Assembly (NCBI GenBank): GCA_024235175.1
Contig: JACKMX010000004.1
Location: forward strand, 372,001-436,000
DNA from: Chromatiaceae bacterium
GTDB taxonomy: Bacteria; Pseudomonadota; Gammaproteobacteria; Chromatiales; Chromatiaceae
Length of the DNA: 64,000 bases
Direction: 5' to 3'
Every line of letters starts with the position of its first letter. Positions within the stretch are counted from its first letter, which is position 1. Both the position numbers and the translations under genes were made by a program. The notes beneath the pieces were generated by a model. It worked only from the letters and a program-made list of their open reading frames with translations. It was not told the origin of the DNA and searched no databases. Shown piece after piece: positions 35,723 to 44,920 of the stretch.

Positions 35723-37100
35723 CCATCTCCTCCTCGTCACCGATCAGGTCATCAGACTCACCGTTGTCCTCATCCAGCACCAGCAGCTCGTCCTCGGCGA
35801 CCTCTGCTACCTCGATACCGCGCACATCCACCTGGCCGGTGACCACGTCGGAAATCAGCCGGGTGCGGTATTCGCGCATCAGTTCGATTTCGCGTTCGGC
35901 CCGCGAGATCGCTACATCTATCAATGCTGTCTCATATCCTATGAATTCAACAATTGCTTTCTGCTCCTTGATCGGTGGAAACAGAGTGTAAATTGCTCCA
36001 AAAACTGGTGTGTACAAACGATTAAATCCATGCCCAATGCCCCTGGAAGCCATCGCAAATTCACTAACGTGTCGTTTTGTTTTAAACAAGTGGCTGAAAT
36101 ACGCCACTGACAATGGATGGATCGGCTCAAAAACGCTGTAGTCCGGCGACACGATCCCTTCCATAGTAACGTCCGTGAACATGCCACTCCAAGCCTGCAT
36201 TCGGTTCATAAGAAGGTATCCGAGACGACAAACCTTGTACGTCGAAAGATCCGTGGCGCTTGGCGGTTTGCTACTAATCTGCGAAAAAGGAACCAACCCT
36301 TTCGATCTACTAAAAGACAAGAGTTCAAAAGGTCTATTACCTTTGCGCTCATCTCTTTCCTTGAAAAGAAACTTGATTCGAATAGCTTCCCAATGCTCCG
36401 GAATATCCCCGATCCATTCCACACCGCTGGGCTTAAGTTTGACATGGGGATTGAGCCCCCGGGTCACGGCCTGGTTGATGACGTTTTGCTTCTGCTCCTT
36501 GAGCAGTTCGATGAGCCGCCGCTTGTTGCGGGTGAATTTTCGGAACAAGTGATCTTGTGCCTTCAGGAATCGAGTAATGGCTTGTTGCTCTTCCTGCGGC
36601 GGACAGACCACCGGCATGCCCAGAAATTTATCCGGATATAGTCTGAGCCGAGAGGAGCGGATGCCCGTTGACCGGCAGATGTATTCCGACCGATACCCTT
36701 CAATCCTTAACAGATGATCGAGAAAATAGTTATCGTAATTTTGCTTGTTTCTTGGCCGATAAACGCCATAGGCAGGACTCACAATTCCGTCGTGGTTCGC
36801 GACCCCCAATGCAGACATCCAGGCCCACATCGTATTGATGACCAGATCGCCGGGCTGGCAAAGCTTCTGGCCGACATTCGACTCGGACTTGAACATGGTC
36901 ACGTTCTTCTGGCTGCGAGGTGTCACTCCCGTAATATGAGACACTGAGAGCATCTCTTCTTTGCCTGTCTGAGAACGCTCATCAATTTCTTTGAAGTAAT
37001 ACTTTGCCCGTTTTTCAAGCCAGTGCGTTGGAATCGTCCCCAGCCAATGCAAGCCGGAGTGCTTGTATTCTGGATAGTGCAGTAATTTCATGCCATCCAT
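35709..37100 (-). CDS. hsdS: Type I restriction-modification specificity subunit
   Basis: 463 residues with the two-repeat plan of HsdS. The first target-recognition domain is introduced by YKHSGLHWLGTIPTHW and closed by a conserved helix (PPQEEQQAITRFLKAQD). The second begins GVEWIGDIPEHWEAIRIKFL and ends PPIKEQKAIVEFIGYETALI, followed by a long helical spacer (SRAEREIELMREYRTRLISDV). These domains choose the two halves of the bipartite recognition sequence. The very acidic C-terminus (EEEMDDDD) is encoded where the gene overlaps the zeta-like kinase. Its start overlaps the RAYT gene by 13 bp. Confidence 0.9.
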   Translation of the reverse strand: MDGMKLLHYPEYKHSGLHWLGTIPTHWLEKRAKYYFKEIDERSQTGKEEMLSVSHITGVTPRSQKNVTMFKSESNVGQKLCQPGDLVINTMWAWMSALGVANHDGIVSPAYGVYRPRNKQNYDNYFLDHLLRIEGYRSEYICRSTGIRSSRLRLYPDKFLGMPVVCPPQEEQQAITRFLKAQDHLFRKFTRNKRRLIELLKEQKQNVINQAVTRGLNPHVKLKPSGVEWIGDIPEHWEAIRIKFLFKERDERKGNRPFELLSFSRSKGLVPFSQISSKPPSATDLSTYKVCRLGYLLMNRMQAWSGMFTDVTMEGIVSPDYSVFEPIHPLSVAYFSHLFKTKRHVSEFAMASRGIGHGFNRLYTPVFGAIYTLFPPIKEQKAIVEFIGYETALIDVAISRAEREIELMREYRTRLISDVVTGQVDVRGIEVAEVAEDELLVLDEDNGESDDLIGDEEEMDDDD

Positions 37101-37735
37101 CCCTCGTCGTTGTAACGTACCACGTTGTACCCTATCGATGGTTCGCGGATTCCCGTAGGGGCGGGTTTGAAACCCGCCCCTACACCCGTTCCGTTAAATG
37201 CCGGTTGATTAGGATGCAATCTGTCCATTTCCCATTGGCCCGGATTGTTTTGGATGTATTCCCGGATGTGGTTCATTTCCGATTCATTGCGGACAATGTG
37301 TTCCCAATAATTACGTTGCCATATTTTTGCGCCAGGGGTTTGGCGCAATCCGTTGATGCGCCGGGACGAAAACGTTTTCAACGCCCTGACGATTTCCGGC
37401 AAACCATGGCGTGTAGGGGCAGATTTTGTCGTTGTAGGGGCGGGTTTCAAACCCGCCCCTACGGTGGAATCCAACACGATAATGCCGTGTGCATGATTTG
37501 GCATGATGACCCAAGCATCCAATTCCACATGGGAATAATGATCAGGCAACGCATCCCATGTCGCCTGTAATATTTTTCCAACATCATTCAATTGCATTTG
37601 CCCATCCATCACCTCACCAAACAGACATTCGCGGTTTTTGGTACATATGGTCACAAAATACGCCCCGACTCGGGAATAGTTGTACCCTTGCAATCGAATG
37701 GATCGGCGATGGTGGATTTTTATATTGTATTTCAT
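37088..37735 (-). CDS. REP-associated tyrosine transposase (RAYT, Y1/IS200-like)
   Basis: 215 residues. ATG 37735 overlaps the hsdM stop as TGATG. The RAYT pattern is clear: HHRRSIRLQGYNYSRVGAYF, VTICTKNRECLFG, the HUH motif in VIMPNHAHGIIVLD, and the catalytic Tyr region WQRNYWEHIVRNESE with IREYIQNNPG. Such proteins nick and mobilise REP palindromes as single strands. Two complete REPs (37434 and 37155) and a half REP (37413-37420) lie inside its own frame, giving VGAGLKPAPT and VGAGFKPAPT peptides; the first interrupts the region between the HUH and Tyr motifs. Sitting between hsdM and hsdS with overlaps on both sides, it is transcribed as part of the restriction operon. Confidence 0.9.
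   Translation of the reverse strand: MKYNIKIHHRRSIRLQGYNYSRVGAYFVTICTKNRECLFGEVMDGQMQLNDVGKILQATWDALPDHYSHVELDAWVIMPNHAHGIIVLDSTVGAGLKPAPTTTKSAPTRHGLPEIVRALKTFSSRRINGLRQTPGAKIWQRNYWEHIVRNESEMNHIREYIQNNPGQWEMDRLHPNQPAFNGTGVGAGFKPAPTGIREPSIGYNVVRYNDEGWMA
37155..37183. repeat. REP palindrome in the 3' part of the RAYT gene
   Basis: GTAGGGGCGGGTT-TGA-AACCCGCCCCTAC, read on the minus strand in frame as VGAGFKPAPT, close to the RAYT C-terminus and 55 bp from the hsdS start. Confidence 0.9.
37434..37462. repeat. REP palindrome in the middle of the RAYT gene
   Basis: GTAGGGGCGGGTT-TCA-AACCCGCCCCTAC in the opposite orientation to the 37155 copy, still in frame (VGAGLKPAPT). A neighbouring GTAGGGGC at 37413-37420 is a decayed half copy, giving TTTKSAPT. 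Confidence 0.9.
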
Positions 37736-39867
37736 CACTCAGCCTCCCCGACAATCTGTTCCAGCAGTCCTTCGGTCTCCTGCTCCAGGGAGTAGATATC
37801 GGCTTTGATCTCATCCAGAGTACGCATGGGCGTTGGCCGGTAGAAATGACGGGTGAAGGAGATCTCGTACCCCACCAACGTCTTGTCCGAGTCGATCCAG
37901 GCATCCGGGGTGTAGGGCAGCACCTCGCGCCGGAAAAACGCCTCGATGCCGCCTTCTTCCAGCAGCGGCACCTGCTCGCTATCGCGCAGGCTGGTATCAG
38001 GTTCGTATTCGACCACCGTAGGGGCGGGTTTGAAACCCGCCCCTACAAACAGGCCGTGGATAGGGTCTGGCGTTGCGCCCTTCTTGTGAACCTTTTTGAT
38101 CACCGGCGCGGCGTCCTCGTGGGTGTCGCAAAGCTCGCTTTGCAGCAGCTTCTTGCGCTTGGCGATGAGCTTGACGCCATGCTTGTCGGCATCGGCTTCA
38201 CAGGCGTTCAGGAAGGCTTTGAAGTCCAGATGCGGCCCAGCACCGAGGGTCTCGGCCACGCGGCGGGCCAGATTGGCCAACGGTTTTTCCTTGCCCTTGA
38301 CGCAAATCTTCTCGAACCGCTCCAGCCGGGCTGGACTCAGGTCAACGGCAAGGCGCAGGGGTCGGTCCACCGTCACCTTCCAGTAGCCGAAGGCCGCGTT
38401 GGGGAAGATCTTGGATTTCTCGGTTTCGACCGGATTCACCACCAGGTCGCAGATAGCGCGGATCTGTCCCTCGGAGAACTCGCAGTTCTTCTTGCCGAGA
38501 TTGCGGCGCAGCGGTACATACCATTCGGTGGCGTCGATGAGCTGGATCTTACCCCGGCGCTCTTCGCTCTTACGATTGCTCAGCACCCAGATGTAGGTGG
38601 CGATGCCAGTGTTGTAGAACATGTTCTCCGGCAGGGCGATGATGGCCTCCAGCCAGTCGTTTTCGATGATCCAGCGGCGGATGTTGCTCTCGCCCTGACC
38701 GGCATCCCCTGTAAAGAGCGACGAGCCGTTGTGGACCTCAGCGATGCGGCTGCCGAGGCGTGTGTTGTGCTTCATCTTGGAGAGCTTGTTGACCAGGAAC
38801 ATGAGCTGCCCGTCCGAGGAGCGGGTTATCATTTTGTATTCCGGGTCGTCGCCGTGCTGCGTGACAAAGCGCGGGTCCTTGATGTCACTCTTACCGCCCA
38901 GCCGCTCCAGGTCGGTCTTCCAGCTCTTGCCATAGGGTGGATTGGAGAGCATGAAATCGAACTCCTGCGACGGAAATGCATCCGCAGAGAGCGTGGAACC
39001 ATGTGTCATGTTCTCTGCCTCGGCCCCTTCGCCTTTGAGGAGCAGGTCCGACTTTGTAATTGCGTAGGTTTCGGCGTTTATTTCCTGCCCATAGAGATGG
39101 ATGGACACCTCCTTTCCGTGTTTCGAAGAGAGCTCCGCCACGCGTTCTTCCGCCACGGTGAGCATGCCACCGGTGCCGCATGCCCCATCGTAGACGAGGT
39201 AAGTACCGGATTCGATGTCGTCGGCTATTGGCAGGAAGATCAGATCGGCCATGAGCTTGACGACGTCGCGAGGCGTGAAGTGCTCACCGGCCTCTTCGTT
39301 GTTCTCCTCATTAAAGCGGCGAATCAGTTCTTCGAAGATGGTGCCCATGGCGTGGTTGTCGAGCGCCGGAAGCAGCTCGTTGCCATCCACGTCCCGCACC
39401 GGCTTGGGGCTGAGGTTGATGCGGCCATCGAGGAACTTCTCGATCAGGTGGCCAAGGATGTCGGCCTCGATCAAGGTCGGGATCTGGTTGCGGAATTTAA
39501 ACTTGTCGAGGATCTCCTGGACGTTGGGTGAGAAGCCGTCCAGGTAGGCTTCGAAATCCGCCTTGAGCTGCTGCTGCTTGGCGCGGTTCTTCAGGTCGCG
39601 CAGGGTAAAGGGCGAGACGTTGTAGAAGGCCTCGCCGGAGGACTGGCAGAGCGCAGCGTTCTGGTTGGCGATACCGGCATTGTCGAGCTGTTTCTTCATG
39701 CCAAGCACTCTCTCTTTGCTTGGCTCCAGAAGTGCATCGAGTCGGCGGATAACCGTCATCGGCAGGATCACATCGCGGTACTTACCGCGCACATAGACAT
39801 CGCGCAACACATCGTCGGCGATACCCCAGATGAAATTGACTATGGAGTTATGGATTGCGTGGTTCAT
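37735..39867 (-). CDS. hsdM: Type I restriction-modification DNA methyltransferase subunit
   Basis: 710 residues. An N-terminal helical domain (NFIWGIADDVLRDVYVRGKY) precedes a gamma-class N6-adenine methyltransferase core: AdoMet motif VYDGACGTGGMLTVAEERV (about 227) and catalytic NPPYGKSW (about 307), with HFTPRDVVKLMADLIF in between. The C-terminal part pairs with HsdS. It is longer than many HsdM proteins. A REP at 38018-38046 is translated in frame as VGAGFKPAPT (about residue 607) in a linker before the C-terminal helices, where it is probably tolerated. First gene of the hsd operon, with its stop fused to the RAYT start. Confidence 0.92.
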   Translation of the reverse strand: MNHAIHNSIVNFIWGIADDVLRDVYVRGKYRDVILPMTVIRRLDALLEPSKERVLGMKKQLDNAGIANQNAALCQSSGEAFYNVSPFTLRDLKNRAKQQQLKADFEAYLDGFSPNVQEILDKFKFRNQIPTLIEADILGHLIEKFLDGRINLSPKPVRDVDGNELLPALDNHAMGTIFEELIRRFNEENNEEAGEHFTPRDVVKLMADLIFLPIADDIESGTYLVYDGACGTGGMLTVAEERVAELSSKHGKEVSIHLYGQEINAETYAITKSDLLLKGEGAEAENMTHGSTLSADAFPSQEFDFMLSNPPYGKSWKTDLERLGGKSDIKDPRFVTQHGDDPEYKMITRSSDGQLMFLVNKLSKMKHNTRLGSRIAEVHNGSSLFTGDAGQGESNIRRWIIENDWLEAIIALPENMFYNTGIATYIWVLSNRKSEERRGKIQLIDATEWYVPLRRNLGKKNCEFSEGQIRAICDLVVNPVETEKSKIFPNAAFGYWKVTVDRPLRLAVDLSPARLERFEKICVKGKEKPLANLARRVAETLGAGPHLDFKAFLNACEADADKHGVKLIAKRKKLLQSELCDTHEDAAPVIKKVHKKGATPDPIHGLFVGAGFKPAPTVVEYEPDTSLRDSEQVPLLEEGGIEAFFRREVLPYTPDAWIDSDKTLVGYEISFTRHFYRPTPMRTLDEIKADIYSLEQETEGLLEQIVGEAE
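38018..38046. repeat. REP palindrome inside hsdM
   Basis: GTAGGGGCGGGTT-TGA-AACCCGCCCCTAC, in frame on the minus strand within the hsdM C-terminal linker. Confidence 0.9.
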
Positions 39868-40241
39868 ATTTCTCTCGGACTCCTTGCCCTACGGGAAATT
39901 CTCTTAAGGGCAATCCATTTCAACACTTTTTCTTGTTTCAGCTGGAGACAAAGCCTGATCCATACGACCTCAGCCGACTGTGCTTCGAATATCTTTCTTT
40001 TTTCCTGAAGCAACCACGAAAAGCCTCCCTATTGGTTCGGCAACACGAGGTCCCATGCTATTAGAATAGGCTGCACTGAACCAGTTATAATTGCCGGGGA
40101 AGGCGCACTAAACGACGAAAAAAGCCAAATGGCAAAGATATTCCGATCAGGTTTTTCAGAACCCAAGCCCAGCCCAGATGATAGACTGCCGATAAAAAGG
40201 GAGTTCTATATTAACCGATTGTCAGTCAGGAGGTGTATGCG
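39868..40241. other. Intergenic region upstream of hsdM
   Basis: No gene seen. It must hold the hsdM promoter on the minus strand and that of the small ICE gene on the plus strand; no hexamer pair is convincing. The only clear signal is a TCAGGAGG ribosome-binding site at 40226-40233. Confidence 0.35.
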
Positions 40242-40466
40242 GTGAGGACGATCTTTAAGGCAGGCTACAGACTTGCGATCGTGGCCACAAGTGCAATTGT
40301 TGGACTTTTTTTAGCCGCTGTGCGTTTTCTGGCTGAGAGTGCCTTGATAACATCGGCGGACAACGAACGCCGTATCCATGACTCCGATCTGTCTGGAGAA
40401 TTGAATTACCGCACTGGTCGGCTTGATGCCGGCACACACCCCTACGGGTGGTATGACGAAGACTGA
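40242..40466 (+). CDS. Small ICE-associated membrane protein
   Basis: 74 residues. GTG 40242 is chosen because TCAGGAGG (40226-40233) sits eight bases upstream; the frame's earlier GTG overlaps that site. One hydrophobic helix (LAIVATSAIVGLFLAAVRFL) is followed by a polar end LNYRTGRLDAGTHPYGWYDED. I recall the closing pattern (R-T-G-x-L-D-x-G-T-x-P-x-G-W-Y) from small hypothetical proteins at the end of ICEclc-like transfer modules, but cannot name the family. It converges on traG with a 9-bp gap. Confidence 0.6.
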   Translation: MRTIFKAGYRLAIVATSAIVGLFLAAVRFLAESALITSADNERRIHDSDLSGELNYRTGRLDAGTHPYGWYDED

Positions 40467-40475
40467 CTCGGAACA

Positions 40476-42041
40476 TTAGCGACGCAACATGCGCCCGGCG
40501 GCATTCCTGCCCAACGCCCCACCCTGACGACCTGCATCCTCACTAGGACGTGAAAGTGGTGACATCGCGTCACTGATCGACCTTCCGATCCTTACCCCCG
40601 CCCATGCCATCATCCCACTCCAAAGCAGTGGCAGCCCGAGATAAAGACTGGTAGTAATCATGTTGAGCAGCATGCGTTTGATGTCGTGCTCACCCGGGTT
40701 TGCGAACAGCTGCAGGAAGACGTTCACATCCGGATACATGGATTGAATTAGGTTCTGGTCCACCCACATCGCGAGGTACCAGAGCACGCTCCAGAACTTC
40801 ACGGTGAAGATGGCCATGGCGCCGACGACCATCATAGAGAGGGAGTAGCGCGACAGCACCACGATCATCGGCAGCAGGGCATAGATGCCCAGCAGCAGCA
40901 CGGCCTGCACCATCGGCAGCGCCTGCAGCACGGCGGTGATGGTGACCGAGAAGAACGCCGAGGCCGTTATCACGCCGCCTGCTGCCAACCCACCCTTGAC
41001 GATGTTCTCCGCAGTGCCGAGCAATCCCGTGCTGCCGGTGTTATTCGCGACCAGGTCGTTGCTCGACCACACGGGCGGCGAGTTGGTGAGCACCGTGCGA
41101 GCCACCGCATCCTTCTGTTGCTCGCCGGCCAGGGCCGGCGCAACCGCAACAACAAGGCCCGAGAAACCGGCGGAAGTCGCATCGGCCTCGTCGATCAGTT
41201 TCTGCCGCAGCCCGATGGCGCCGTCCTCCCACCACTGCGTGCAGGTCGGCTTACCCCATGCCGGTGGCGAAGCCGGGTCGTACTCGGTGTCGCGTGTGGC
41301 GTTGTAGGCCCAGCCCGGGATCTGCTTGGTCGGGCGCAGGGTGTCGTAGAAACCCGCCGTGTCCCGGTAGACGTGGGAGCCCATCCAGTCCGGGTCATCT
41401 TCGCCATAGATGCCTAAGGTCGCGGTAACAGCGGGGGTCGCCAACCGCTCCGCCTGGTACTTGGAGCGGGCGGGCACGTAACATTCGCTGAAGAAGTCGC
41501 TTGCTTCCTGGCGCAAGCGCGGATCCTCAATGGCGGCCAGTCTCGCCTGCTGCTCGAAGCTCCGCAGGTCACTGGCCGCCGGCAGTCCCTCGACGACGGC
41601 ATGGTTGAAGCCCGAGGTCATGGCGAGTACTGCATACCACCAGACAGGGATGTTCACCGTTGCCGGTGAGCCAGCGAATCCCGTGGCGCCAAAGGTACTC
41701 TGGGGTGCAGCCACGGTTGCTGTGGCAGGCACTGGGTTGTCCAGGGTCGGAGGCGGTGTGTAGCTCAGAGTGCCCGCGTTGAGCGGTGTCAGCGCTGCGG
41801 GTTGACCGGCTAGTACAACCACCAGGAGTGCGATAAAGAGTTCGATCTCCATGCGCCGCAACGACAGACCGGTCACGGTGCCGAACTGACCACCTTCGGC
41901 AGGCTCCCGCCAGTTGTCGATCAGGATGCCGAGAAACGGCAGGTAGACAATGCCGGCGCCCACCAACACATCCCACAGCACGCCGTAGAAGGTCCACCCG
42001 AACAGGGTTGTGAAGAGCTCGAGGTAGCTGTCGACGCTCAT
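40476..42041 (-). CDS. traG: TraG N-terminal-domain mating-pair protein of the ICE
   Basis: 521 residues from ATG 42041 (MSVDSYLELFTTLFGW). It starts with the TraG_N signature region (WDVLVGAGIVYLPFLGILID), a periplasmic domain with CYVPARSKY and CTQWWEDGA, and several membrane helices (VLLLGIYALLPMIVVLSRY; MMVVGAMAIFTVKFWSVLWY). TraG_N proteins of F-type and ICE systems act in mating-pair formation and stabilisation in the inner membrane. It is the terminal gene of the minus-strand transfer operon and overlaps the preceding small gene by 4 bp. Confidence 0.85.
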   Translation of the reverse strand: MSVDSYLELFTTLFGWTFYGVLWDVLVGAGIVYLPFLGILIDNWREPAEGGQFGTVTGLSLRRMEIELFIALLVVVLAGQPAALTPLNAGTLSYTPPPTLDNPVPATATVAAPQSTFGATGFAGSPATVNIPVWWYAVLAMTSGFNHAVVEGLPAASDLRSFEQQARLAAIEDPRLRQEASDFFSECYVPARSKYQAERLATPAVTATLGIYGEDDPDWMGSHVYRDTAGFYDTLRPTKQIPGWAYNATRDTEYDPASPPAWGKPTCTQWWEDGAIGLRQKLIDEADATSAGFSGLVVAVAPALAGEQQKDAVARTVLTNSPPVWSSNDLVANNTGSTGLLGTAENIVKGGLAAGGVITASAFFSVTITAVLQALPMVQAVLLLGIYALLPMIVVLSRYSLSMMVVGAMAIFTVKFWSVLWYLAMWVDQNLIQSMYPDVNVFLQLFANPGEHDIKRMLLNMITTSLYLGLPLLWSGMMAWAGVRIGRSISDAMSPLSRPSEDAGRQGGALGRNAAGRMLRR

Positions 42042-42421
42042 ACGATGGACCCCGTGGTCGTGGCGAAGATTCGGCCAAACAGGTTCTGACCAAGCATGAG
42101 CTCGATGACCAGGAGCCATCCCACCACCCGCCAACGCTGCGCGAGAAGGCTGTCTCGCTGGCTATCGTCAACCCGGCCGCTACGGTGCGCCAGACGAACC
42201 AGCCTGGGCCACAGGGCTGCCAGCAGACCGATGAGCGCCAGTCGGACGCCACTGGCGAATGGTTTGAACTGATCGATCTGGGCGGAAACCGTCGACACCG
42301 AAGACAGCTCGACCGCCTGCCAGAGCACGACACCGACAGCGATCGTCAGAACGACCGCCAGCAGCGTGAGACCAAGGAGTCCGCGTCTACGCATGGCAGC
42401 GGTTTTACTGGACACGGCCAT
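42038..42421 (-). CDS. Small inner-membrane ICE protein between PFL_4711-like gene and traG
   Basis: 127 residues from ATG 42421, overlapping the preceding gene by 17 bp and traG by 4 bp. Three hydrophobic segments (LLGLTLLAVVLTIAVGVVLW; FASGVRLALIGLLAALWPRL; VVGWLLVIELMLGQNLFG) separated by basic loops. ICEclc/PFGI-1-type modules have a small membrane protein at this position; I know no specific function. Tight coupling with traG suggests action in the same inner-membrane complex. Confidence 0.65.
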   Translation of the reverse strand: MAVSSKTAAMRRRGLLGLTLLAVVLTIAVGVVLWQAVELSSVSTVSAQIDQFKPFASGVRLALIGLLAALWPRLVRLAHRSGRVDDSQRDSLLAQRWRVVGWLLVIELMLGQNLFGRIFATTTGSIV

Positions 42422-43784
42422 GAGTAAGCGGTCTCGAGTCCACCGGCGACACCTGGGGGACACTGAGTGACGACTGCCGCCTCGCCGCAGCCCTTTGCAA
42501 CAGGACGGCGATAGTGTCGGAAACGACTTCACGCCGCACTCGGGTCTCGAACAGGAGACTGTCGATCTCCTTGTCGAGCTCGGCGATGGATGTGTCCGCG
42601 TGCTCCCGCGCCACTTCGGTGGCATAAACCTCCGGAACCTGGCGGCCGGTAAGCAGGAGGCGACGAGCGTAAAGGGCCTTCTCCACGGTGCGGGCGGTGC
42701 TGATCTCGGCCACCAACCGACCGACAATCAGACCCTGCTCGGTGGCCGGCATCTCGCGGATGGCCTCGATCACCTGGCGGGTAATGGCGATGCCGGGCGC
42801 CGTGACATCTTCCAGGTTGGTGAGCGTCAGCGATGTCGCGCCGCTGACCAGGTTCTGCAAATCCGTGGTCACCGTCGCCGATTCCTGATGCAGCTTGGGC
42901 AAAAGACCGGTGCCCGGGATGCTGTCCTTGCGGCAGGTATCGCAGGTGGTAACGATGTTCTCGCCTACGACATCCACCACCCAATTGCGTGCGTCCGTCG
43001 GGGTAGACCAGATCTCGGACAGCCGGGTCGAGGCCGCCGGCGGTACGGGACCCGCCGCAGTGACCGGGCGATTCATGTTGATGTTGTAGCCGGCCTTGAC
43101 GATGTCCCCGGTGAACTGCAGCACCGGTTGGCCTGTACCACCAGCCTGGCCACCGACCCAGGGCACACCGTTATCGCCGTTGGCAGTCTCAACGGATTCC
43201 TTGGCGGTCACCGCATCGTTACCGCCGATGCCCATTTGTACTTTCCAGTCGTTGCCCTTGGACAGCGTGATGAGGTCGGCATATGGATTCTTGCCAGCGG
43301 CGATCTCTGCCTCCATCTGCTCGCAGGACTTGGTGGCGAGCTGCATGGTCTCTTCCGCCTGGAGCAGCGCGTTCTGGAACATGTCGTAGAGTCCCGGGTT
43401 CGCACGTTGCAGGATGAGTGCTGGCAGCGCCGCGATCGCCGCACTCGCCGCGGCGGTCATGGCGTTCATCATATTGTCGACGCCCGCGCTGATGTCGTTC
43501 AGGGTATGGGTGACCGCGGCGACGGGATCGAACTTGCCGCAGCTGTAGCCGAGCCCCAGTTGTGCCGATCCGCCCAAGGTGACTGAGACAACCGATGGGT
43601 TGGCCGGTGCCGATACGGGCTCGGCGCCACCGATCTCGTAGTACCAAAGACTGTCTTCCGTCGGTGCCTCTGCGGCGTGCACCGCATGACTTGCCAGCAC
43701 GAGGACGAGCAGACCGGTAGCCACGACGCGTTGACATCCACGGCAGACAGCGAATTGAAAGCACTCTTTTCGTTGAGCGATCAT
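42405..43784 (-). CDS. Integrating conjugative element protein, PFL_4711 family
   Basis: 459 residues from ATG 43784, which overlaps the preceding stop as ATGA. A signal peptide (VVATGLLVLVLASHAVHA) is followed by SLWYYEIGGAEPVSAPAN and LGLGYSCGKFDPVAAVTHTL, the opening typical of PFL_4711 (TIGR03755-type) ICE proteins, and helical regions. Paired cysteines occur in TTCDTCRKDS. The long C-terminal helices (RTVEKALYARRLLLTGRQVP) suggest assembly. The family belongs to the transfer apparatus and may act like F-plasmid TraH; the precise role is unknown. Confidence 0.85.
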   Translation of the reverse strand: MIAQRKECFQFAVCRGCQRVVATGLLVLVLASHAVHAAEAPTEDSLWYYEIGGAEPVSAPANPSVVSVTLGGSAQLGLGYSCGKFDPVAAVTHTLNDISAGVDNMMNAMTAAASAAIAALPALILQRANPGLYDMFQNALLQAEETMQLATKSCEQMEAEIAAGKNPYADLITLSKGNDWKVQMGIGGNDAVTAKESVETANGDNGVPWVGGQAGGTGQPVLQFTGDIVKAGYNINMNRPVTAAGPVPPAASTRLSEIWSTPTDARNWVVDVVGENIVTTCDTCRKDSIPGTGLLPKLHQESATVTTDLQNLVSGATSLTLTNLEDVTAPGIAITRQVIEAIREMPATEQGLIVGRLVAEISTARTVEKALYARRLLLTGRQVPEVYATEVAREHADTSIAELDKEIDSLLFETRVRREVVSDTIAVLLQRAAARRQSSLSVPQVSPVDSRPLTHGRVQ

Positions 43785-44920
43785 GGCGGGTAAGAAAACC
43801 AATCGATATCGAACAGGAACCACTGCCCCCGGCGGCTGCAGCATTTGTAGGGACGCCAGAGGTTCCAGGCATAGTCGCCGGCACCGTCCACTCGACCCCC
43901 GCCCCAACCGTTGATGCTCGCGAGGTCGTTGGTACCGAACACGTCGCAGGTCAATTCCGGCGTCGGCACAAGCATCTGCCAGGTGCCAGTGCGATGGTTC
44001 TTTTCGACTAGCGGACCGGGCGGCCACACCTTCTGGCCTGAAAAGGATACGAACCACTGGTTGATTAGGTTCCCGAATCCGTCATCGACCCAGTTGTCGA
44101 TGATGCTGATGACATCGTTGTGCATGTAGGAAGCACCGGAGAGCGGCACGTAGACATGCGGCTGCGCAGCTCGAGTGACGATGTCTCCGGCCCTTTGCAC
44201 ATTGATAGCAGCGGCCTTGGGCTCTTCCGCCTGGGTAGTCCAGCCGGTGCGCGGATGTACGCTCCCCCACGTCTGCAGGGGCCAGGTACCGATTTCTCGC
44301 ATTCCGGGGATCCAGCTTGCCGGGTAGAAGATCTCCGGCACTTCCTGGCGCCAGGACAAGGCATCCAGGCCCGATTGGAAGTACGGGAAGAAGGGTGTCG
44401 TTTGCGACTGGCAGAGCAGACCCACGCCTGCCGCTACACCGGTCAGGGTGCCCATGGGATGGCCGATAGCATCGGCTTCCCGAAACACCATGTTCTTGTG
44501 GTCTCGTTGCTCGGAACTCCCCTCCGTGCGATTGCCGGCGCTATCGATAGGAACCGGCAGCAGAGTCCCTAAGAGCCCGGTAGCTGCGGCCTTCTGAGCA
44601 AGCCCCAGCGTCGCGCGGATCTCCGCCCAGGGATTGCCACCTAACTCGTTATAGGCGCTGACCACCAGGTCCGGGTTGTAATGACCGACTTTCAGCGAGG
44701 TCCTGACCGAGCACCCCGTCCAGGAGCAGCGCAACCAGAAGCAGAGCCCAATGGGCATCCAACGCATGCAGGTCAAGGCGCCAGCCGTAGTCTGGGCGAC
44801 GATCTGGGGTGTCGTGATAAATCCGGCCTGGGCCGTCGGCACTATCGCCAGTACCAGAACGACGGCAAGCCACCGGCAGCACGTGCGCTCTGTCTTCACT
44901 GTGCTGAGGCCTCCTGCCAT
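43781..44920 (-). CDS. Integrating conjugative element protein, PFL_4710 family (TraU-like)
   Basis: 379 residues. Signal segment (CCRWLAVVLVLAIVPTAQAG), then CMRWMPIGLCFWLRCSWTGC and SLKVGHYNPDLVVSAYNELG, the hallmark of TraU/PFL_4710 (TIGR03756-type) periplasmic proteins. Many cysteines (CCSRRGQW near the end) imply disulfides. TraU is required for DNA transfer in F-type systems. It overlaps the thioredoxin-like gene before it by 25 bp and the next gene by 4 bp. Confidence 0.87.
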   Translation of the reverse strand: MAGGLSTVKTERTCCRWLAVVLVLAIVPTAQAGFITTPQIVAQTTAGALTCMRWMPIGLCFWLRCSWTGCSVRTSLKVGHYNPDLVVSAYNELGGNPWAEIRATLGLAQKAAATGLLGTLLPVPIDSAGNRTEGSSEQRDHKNMVFREADAIGHPMGTLTGVAAGVGLLCQSQTTPFFPYFQSGLDALSWRQEVPEIFYPASWIPGMREIGTWPLQTWGSVHPRTGWTTQAEEPKAAAINVQRAGDIVTRAAQPHVYVPLSGASYMHNDVISIIDNWVDDGFGNLINQWFVSFSGQKVWPPGPLVEKNHRTGTWQMLVPTPELTCDVFGTNDLASINGWGGGRVDGAGDYAWNLWRPYKCCSRRGQWFLFDIDWFSYPP

